Source: Flavobacteriaceae bacterium
Lineage (GTDB): Bacteria; Bacteroidota; Bacteroidia; Flavobacteriales; Flavobacteriaceae
DNA: 10,506 nucleotides
Direction: 5' to 3'
Assembly: GCA_016763215.1 (NCBI GenBank)
Contig: JAESUF010000328.1
Span: forward strand, 1-10,506
Below the pieces are notes generated by a model. That model made no database searches, was not told the DNA's origin, and was given only the letters and a program-made list of their open reading frames with translations. Shown here piece after piece: positions 7,183 to 10,506 of the stretch (positions are counted from its first letter, which is position 1; each line of letters opens with the position of its first letter). A program made the translations under genes and the position numbers.

Positions 7183-8925
7183 ATGAAACTATATAGATAT
7201 ACAATTCAGTCCTTGTTGCTTTTGTTTATTTTTCCATTAGCAATCAACGCACAAAAAAGCGAAGAAATTTTTAAAGCTACAGGATCACCAGCGAATCCTA
7301 AAGTGCAAATCGCTTTTAATAGATACTATACTTCTGAAGGCTTAGCGGCCTTAGGTAGAAAAATTGAAAAAGCATATCCAAACTTAGTCAAAATGCAATC
7401 CATAGGAAAATCTACAGAAGGTAGAGACATTTGGATGTTGGCTGTTACGAATTACAAAAAAGGAGATGCAGATAGAAAACCAGGTTTTTATGTCGATGGA
7501 AATATTCACTCGAATGAAATTCAAGGTGGAGAAATTTGTACCTATACTGCTTGGTACTTAACAGAAAACTTTGGAAAGAATGATTACATCACAAAAATGA
7601 TGGATGATCGTATTTTTTACATCGTTCCTACCATCAATCCTGATGCTCGTAACAACTATATGTTAGAAGGAAACACAGCTCACAGTCCTAGAGCAGGTAT
7701 GATTGCCTTGGATGATGACCGAGATGGTTTGTTTGATGAAGATGGTTATGACGATTTAGATGGTGATGGTTCTATTACAAGAATGCGCCGTAAAAGTCCT
7801 TATGGAACCATGATTGTGGATCCTAAAGACCCAAGAAAAATGATTCAAATAGGGCCAGATGATGTAGTTACTACTCAGCGTTATGAATTTTTAGGTGGCG
7901 AAGGAATTGACAATGACAATGACGGTCGAATTAATGAAGATACGCATGGATACTACGATCCAAATAGAGATTGGGGATGGAAATGGCAACCTGATTACAT
8001 TCAACGAGGAGCCTATAAATATCCTTTTTCTGCGCCAGAAACAAGGGCTGTTGCTGACTTTGTTTTAAAACACCCAAACATTGCAGGAGCTCAAAGTTAC
8101 CACAACTCTGGAGGAATGATTTTAAGAGGTCCAGGTGCACAAGAAGATCTTTCTACCTATAACAGACAAGACATTCGTATCTACGATGCTATTGGTAAAA
8201 AAGGAGAAAAAATGATTCCAGGCTATCGTTACTTAACAGTATATAAAGATTTATACTCTGTTTTTGGTGGTGAGTTAGATTGGTTCTATGGAAGTAGAGG
8301 GATTTACACTTTCACCAATGAGATCTTCTCTCGATTTGCTTACTACAAAGACAAAAATGGAGGCAGAAACCAACAATATGATTTTGACAAAGACCTACAG
8401 TTTTATGATGCTTTTACTCCTTGGAAAAAATTCAATCATCCAACCTATGGAGAAATTGAAATAGGTGGTTTTAAGAAAAACTTTGGAAGAGCAACTCCTG
8501 GTTTCTTATTAGAAGAAGAAGCACATAGAAATATGGCTTTCACTTTTTACCATGCCTATCATATGCCGAATTTATCTGTAGCAGAAATCAAAATAAAGAA
8601 ACTGAAAGGTGGATTAAAGGAGATTACTGCTATCATTAAAAATAATCGATTAATGCCAACACATGCAAGTCAGGATTTAAAATATAAAATTACAAGACCC
8701 GATTTCGTGAGTATTTCTGGTGTTGATGTACTTGCTGGAATGATTGTCACAGATGAAGATTTTAATTTTACTACTGAACAAAAAGTAAATCCAAAGAAAC
8801 TGAAAGTCGAAAATATTCGTGGAAACAGTGTTATAAAAGTACGTTGGATTGTAAAAGGGAATTCAAAATTCAAGATTACTGTTGATAGCCAGAAAGGTGG
8901 ATTGGTTACAAAGAAAAGTTCTTAA
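7183..8925 (+). CDS. Secreted zinc carboxypeptidase, peptidase family M14
   Basis: A 580-residue exported metallocarboxypeptidase (signal peptide to about A23, cleavage near INAQ), expected to release C-terminal residues from peptides or cell-wall peptides outside the inner membrane. All M14 hallmarks are visible: zinc ligands H109 and E112 in GNIHSNE, R156 in INPDARNNYM, N261-R262 in DPNRDWGW (substrate carboxylate binding), third zinc ligand H307 in SYHNSGG, and catalytic base E380 in YTFTNEIF. The insertion between R156 and N261 has Asp-rich calcium-binding-like loops: DDDRDGLFDED and DLDGDGSI (177-198), and GIDNDNDGRINED (241-253). A C-terminal beta-rich domain follows (about 465-575; KNNRLMPTH). 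It is the second gene of a two-gene unit with the inactive paralogue upstream, and ends before a bidirectional terminator. Substrate specificity cannot be assigned; the family placement is firm. Confidence 0.93.
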   Translation: MKLYRYTIQSLLLLFIFPLAINAQKSEEIFKATGSPANPKVQIAFNRYYTSEGLAALGRKIEKAYPNLVKMQSIGKSTEGRDIWMLAVTNYKKGDADRKPGFYVDGNIHSNEIQGGEICTYTAWYLTENFGKNDYITKMMDDRIFYIVPTINPDARNNYMLEGNTAHSPRAGMIALDDDRDGLFDEDGYDDLDGDGSITRMRRKSPYGTMIVDPKDPRKMIQIGPDDVVTTQRYEFLGGEGIDNDNDGRINEDTHGYYDPNRDWGWKWQPDYIQRGAYKYPFSAPETRAVADFVLKHPNIAGAQSYHNSGGMILRGPGAQEDLSTYNRQDIRIYDAIGKKGEKMIPGYRYLTVYKDLYSVFGGELDWFYGSRGIYTFTNEIFSRFAYYKDKNGGRNQQYDFDKDLQFYDAFTPWKKFNHPTYGEIEIGGFKKNFGRATPGFLLEEEAHRNMAFTFYHAYHMPNLSVAEIKIKKLKGGLKEITAIIKNNRLMPTHASQDLKYKITRPDFVSISGVDVLAGMIVTDEDFNFTTEQKVNPKKLKVENIRGNSVIKVRWIVKGNSKFKITVDSQKGGLVTKKSS

Positions 8926-8946
8926 AATAGACACGTAAATATCTTA

Positions 8947-9000
8947 TCGTTTATTGTACATCAATAATTCCCCCCAAATTTTATATGCATCAATAAACGA
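8947..9000. repeat. 10-base perfect inverted repeat between the convergent genes
   Basis: TCGTTTATTG (8947-8956) and CAATAAACGA (8991-9000) are exact reverse complements, 34 bases apart. CATCAATAA also occurs twice as a direct repeat (8959-8967 and 8988-8996), and TTATTG/CAATAA (8951-8956/8962-8967) gives a smaller competing hairpin. It directly abuts the terminator. No function is evident; it may be part of the 3' end of the carboxypeptidase transcript. Confidence 0.4.
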
Positions 9001-9001
9001 A

Positions 9002-9026
9002 AAAAGCCCTTCTCTGAAGGGCTTTT
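9002..9026. terminator. Bidirectional terminator between the M14 pair and the quinone reductase
   Basis: AAAAGCCCTTC (9002-9012) and GAAGGGCTTTT (9016-9026) pair perfectly over 11 bases around a 3-base TCT loop. The A-run on one side and T-run on the other give a U-tract in both directions. It lies 76 bases after the carboxypeptidase stop and 22 bases beyond the 3' end of the minus-strand reductase, so it can end both convergent transcripts. Confidence 0.9.
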
Positions 9027-9048
9027 AAATTGTATATACATCACGTTG

Positions 9049-10029
9049 TTATTTCTCTAAATCAATGACGATTTTCCCTTTTACCTTTCTATTCATCATA
9101 TCTTCTAATGCTTGCGGGGTCTTTTGCAAAGAATAAGTTGCGTTTATATATGGCTTTACATCTCCTTTTGCAAACCACGTTAATAGCTGTTGAATATTCA
9201 TCATGCTTTTTTGAGGTTCTTTTTGAGCAAAAGCTCCCCAAAAAACCCCTCTGATATCGGCTCCTTTTAACAAAGGAAGATTCAGTGGAATTTTAGGAAT
9301 TTCACCATTGGCAAAACCGACAACTAAATGTCTTCCTTTCCACGCAATCGCTCGGAAAGCTTGCTCCGAGAAATCACCACCAACAGGATCATAAATTACA
9401 TCTACTCCTTTACCATTGGTCAGTTCCTTTGTACGCTCTTTCAAATTTTCTTCTGTATAATTAATCACCTCATCTGCTCCAAACTCTTTACACAATGCTA
9501 ATTTCTCTTTCGAAGATGCCGCAGCAATCACTTTTGCTCCCATCAGTTTAGATAATTCGACTGCTGTAATTCCAACACCACCCGAAGCTCCCAATACCAA
9601 AACAGTTTCTCCTTTTTGCAATTTTGCTCTGTCTTTTAATGCGTAATACGAAGTACCATAAGCTAATAAAAAAGCAGAAGCATTTACCATCGACATTCCT
9701 TTTGGTTTAGGAAAACAATCTCTCGCAGGAGCAATTGCTTTTTCTGCGAACCCTCCGTAGGGAATAAATCCAACTATTTCATCTCCCACTTGAAAGCCTT
9801 TTACGCCTTCACCAACACTTTCTACAATTCCTGCAATATCACTTCCTGGAGAAAATGGAAACTCTGGTCGGTATTGGTATTTTCCTTGTATAATTATAGT
9901 ATCAGGAAAGTTGACACTACATGCTTTTACTGAAATTAACGATTCTCCTTTCTTTGGTGATGGGTTATCCACTTCTTGATAAGACAATGAAGAGGGTAAT
10001 CCGAATTTATTGCAAACAATGGCTTTCAT
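9049..10029 (-). CDS. NADPH:quinone oxidoreductase-like MDR enzyme (zinc-independent)
   Basis: From the ATG at 10029 this encodes 326 residues, normal for the quinone oxidoreductase branch of the medium-chain dehydrogenase/reductase superfamily, which transfers hydride from NADPH to quinones or enones in the cytoplasm. The N-terminal GroES-like catalytic domain contains VKACSVNFPD (34-43), PFSPGSDIAGIVESVGEGV (58-76) and GDEIVGFIPYGGFAEKAIAP (82-101). The Rossmann nucleotide-binding motif LGASGGVG is at 146-153, with AYGTSYYAL shortly before it (123-131), and GVDVIYDPVGGD follows. The zinc-ligand residues of alcohol dehydrogenases are absent, as expected for this branch. An upstream in-frame ATG at 10062 would add 11 residues, but the promoter -7 box lies between the two starts, so 10029 is preferred. 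The natural substrate is unknown. It is convergent with the M14 unit and separated from the HmuY-like gene by a terminator, so probably monocistronic. Confidence 0.92.
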   Translation of the reverse strand: MKAIVCNKFGLPSSLSYQEVDNPSPKKGESLISVKACSVNFPDTIIIQGKYQYRPEFPFSPGSDIAGIVESVGEGVKGFQVGDEIVGFIPYGGFAEKAIAPARDCFPKPKGMSMVNASAFLLAYGTSYYALKDRAKLQKGETVLVLGASGGVGITAVELSKLMGAKVIAAASSKEKLALCKEFGADEVINYTEENLKERTKELTNGKGVDVIYDPVGGDFSEQAFRAIAWKGRHLVVGFANGEIPKIPLNLPLLKGADIRGVFWGAFAQKEPQKSMMNIQQLLTWFAKGDVKPYINATYSLQKTPQALEDMMNRKVKGKIVIDLEK

Positions 10030-10047
10030 AAAATAGGTTTCGGTTTT

Positions 10048-10055
10048 CAAAAGTA
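10048..10055 (-). promoter_or_regulatory. Bacteroidota-type -7 promoter element of the quinone reductase
   Basis: The minus strand reads TACTTTTG, a full match to TAnnTTTG, 18 bases before the ATG at 10029. The expected -33 region falls in the T-run of the adjacent terminator (about 10072-10080), with no clean TTG. The spacing to the start codon equals that of the surE promoter in this window (18 bases). Confidence 0.55.
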
Positions 10056-10076
10056 CATCCAATTATTTAGAATAAA

Positions 10077-10104
10077 AAAAGCCCTTCAAAACTGAAGGAC
10101 TCTT
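10077..10104 (-). terminator. Minus-strand terminator after the HmuY-like gene
   Basis: On the minus strand AAGAGTCCTTC (10104-10094) pairs with GAAGGGCTTTT (10087-10077) around a 6-base loop, and the T-run continues to 10074. The two imperfect positions (10082/10099 and 10079/10102) are G-U wobbles in minus-strand RNA but mismatches in plus-strand RNA, so it should act on transcripts from the right. It lies 32 bases after the HmuY-like stop. Confidence 0.85.
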
Positions 10105-10136
10105 ATCAAATAATTTAACAGTTAACAAATAAAAAA

Positions 10137-10506
10137 TTATTCAAATATTGTTACACCTTCATTCGGTTGGTATACATAATTGGAGGTGAAATATTTACTT
10201 GCATCTACAAATGCATCTGGACTCGCTGGTGCGTTTTCATAGTAGCTTAAGATTTCTACTTTCGCATACCTACCTTCCGATGTTTTTATTACCAAAACTT
10301 TTCCTACAATCGGAGTAATTAAATGTGTTGGAGGTCCGGCATAACTATACCACCCATTACCGCTACCTGTAGTAATTGCATATCCACTAGTACTATCTTG
10401 AGTAAGAGAATTCAGGTCTATCGAACTTACAGAAGCCATTGTACCATCTGTAATATACACAGCTGCATTACCTGTACTTGTAGGCTCATCTACTGTTCCT
10501 AAAGAC
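10137..10506 (-). CDS. HmuY-family heme-binding-like protein, C-terminal part (runs off the right edge)
   Basis: The minus-strand frame is open from the window edge to the TAA at 10137-10139, giving 122 codons; the true start lies outside the window, so the GTG at 10460 is only an internal valine. The C-terminal sequence resembles HmuY proteins, the surface or secreted heme-binding lipoproteins of Bacteroidota that pass heme to a TonB-dependent receptor. It shows a WYSY strand, THLITPIVGKVLVIKTSEGRY, AKVEILSYYENAP, and the ending NYVYQPNEGVTIFE. The signal peptide and lipobox, and any partner TonB receptor, would be beyond the right edge. Heme binding is not demonstrable here because ligand residues vary in this family. 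A terminator follows the stop, so this is the last gene of its unit. Confidence 0.75.
   Translation of the reverse strand, partial: SLGTVDEPTSTGNAAVYITDGTMASVSSIDLNSLTQDSTSGYAITTGSGNGWYSYAGPPTHLITPIVGKVLVIKTSEGRYAKVEILSYYENAPASPDAFVDASKYFTSNYVYQPNEGVTIFE

Noticed and set aside
1..10506. CRISPR array, tRNA/rRNA genes, insertion sequence or phage genes
   Set aside because: No regularly spaced repeats, cloverleaf-like segments, transposase motifs or terminal repeats with target duplications were seen.

Overview
The window looks like chromosomal DNA from a member of the Flavobacteriia (Bacteroidota). The DNA is AT-rich. Genes lack Shine-Dalgarno motifs. Several starts are preceded by the Bacteroidota -7 element TAnnTTTG, and the proteins are typical of the group: a two-M14 carboxypeptidase locus, a HmuY-like protein, a SIMPL protein and a Prc-type protease. 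A marine Flavobacteriaceae is a reasonable guess; the genus cannot be fixed from the sequence alone.

Layout. Bases 1-254 hold the 5' part of surE (minus strand, running off the left edge), divergent from a small secreted protein of unknown function (369-890). Next come a tail-specific S41 protease (972-3089) and a SIMPL-domain protein (3102-3799) broken by a -1 frameshift near 3585. A strong hairpin terminator (3820-3858) closes this unit, and the promoter of the next unit is built into it. That unit has an orphan DppC/OppC-type ABC permease (3871-4950), probably translated from a leaderless or near-leaderless mRNA, and a hotdog acyl-CoA thioesterase 3 bases downstream (4954-5385). A 160-base gap with a large imperfect inverted repeat leads to two tandem secreted M14-family proteins (5546-7171 and 7183-8925). 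A bidirectional terminator separates them from a convergent NADPH:quinone-reductase-like enzyme (9049-10029, minus). Beyond a minus-strand terminator lies the C-terminal part of a HmuY-family protein (10137 to the right edge).

How the genes work together. Most products are predicted to act in the periplasm, envelope or outside the cell: protease, SIMPL protein, carboxypeptidase pair, HmuY and the small secreted protein. The most striking observation is the M14 pair. The second protein keeps every residue expected of a zinc carboxypeptidase. The first keeps the fold, the DxDxDG metal-binding-like insertions and the C-terminal domain, but appears to have lost all zinc-binding and catalytic residues. 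It therefore looks like a co-transcribed pseudoenzyme partner.

No RNA genes, CRISPR arrays, insertion sequences or phage features were seen. No stretch over 300 bases lacks a gene.
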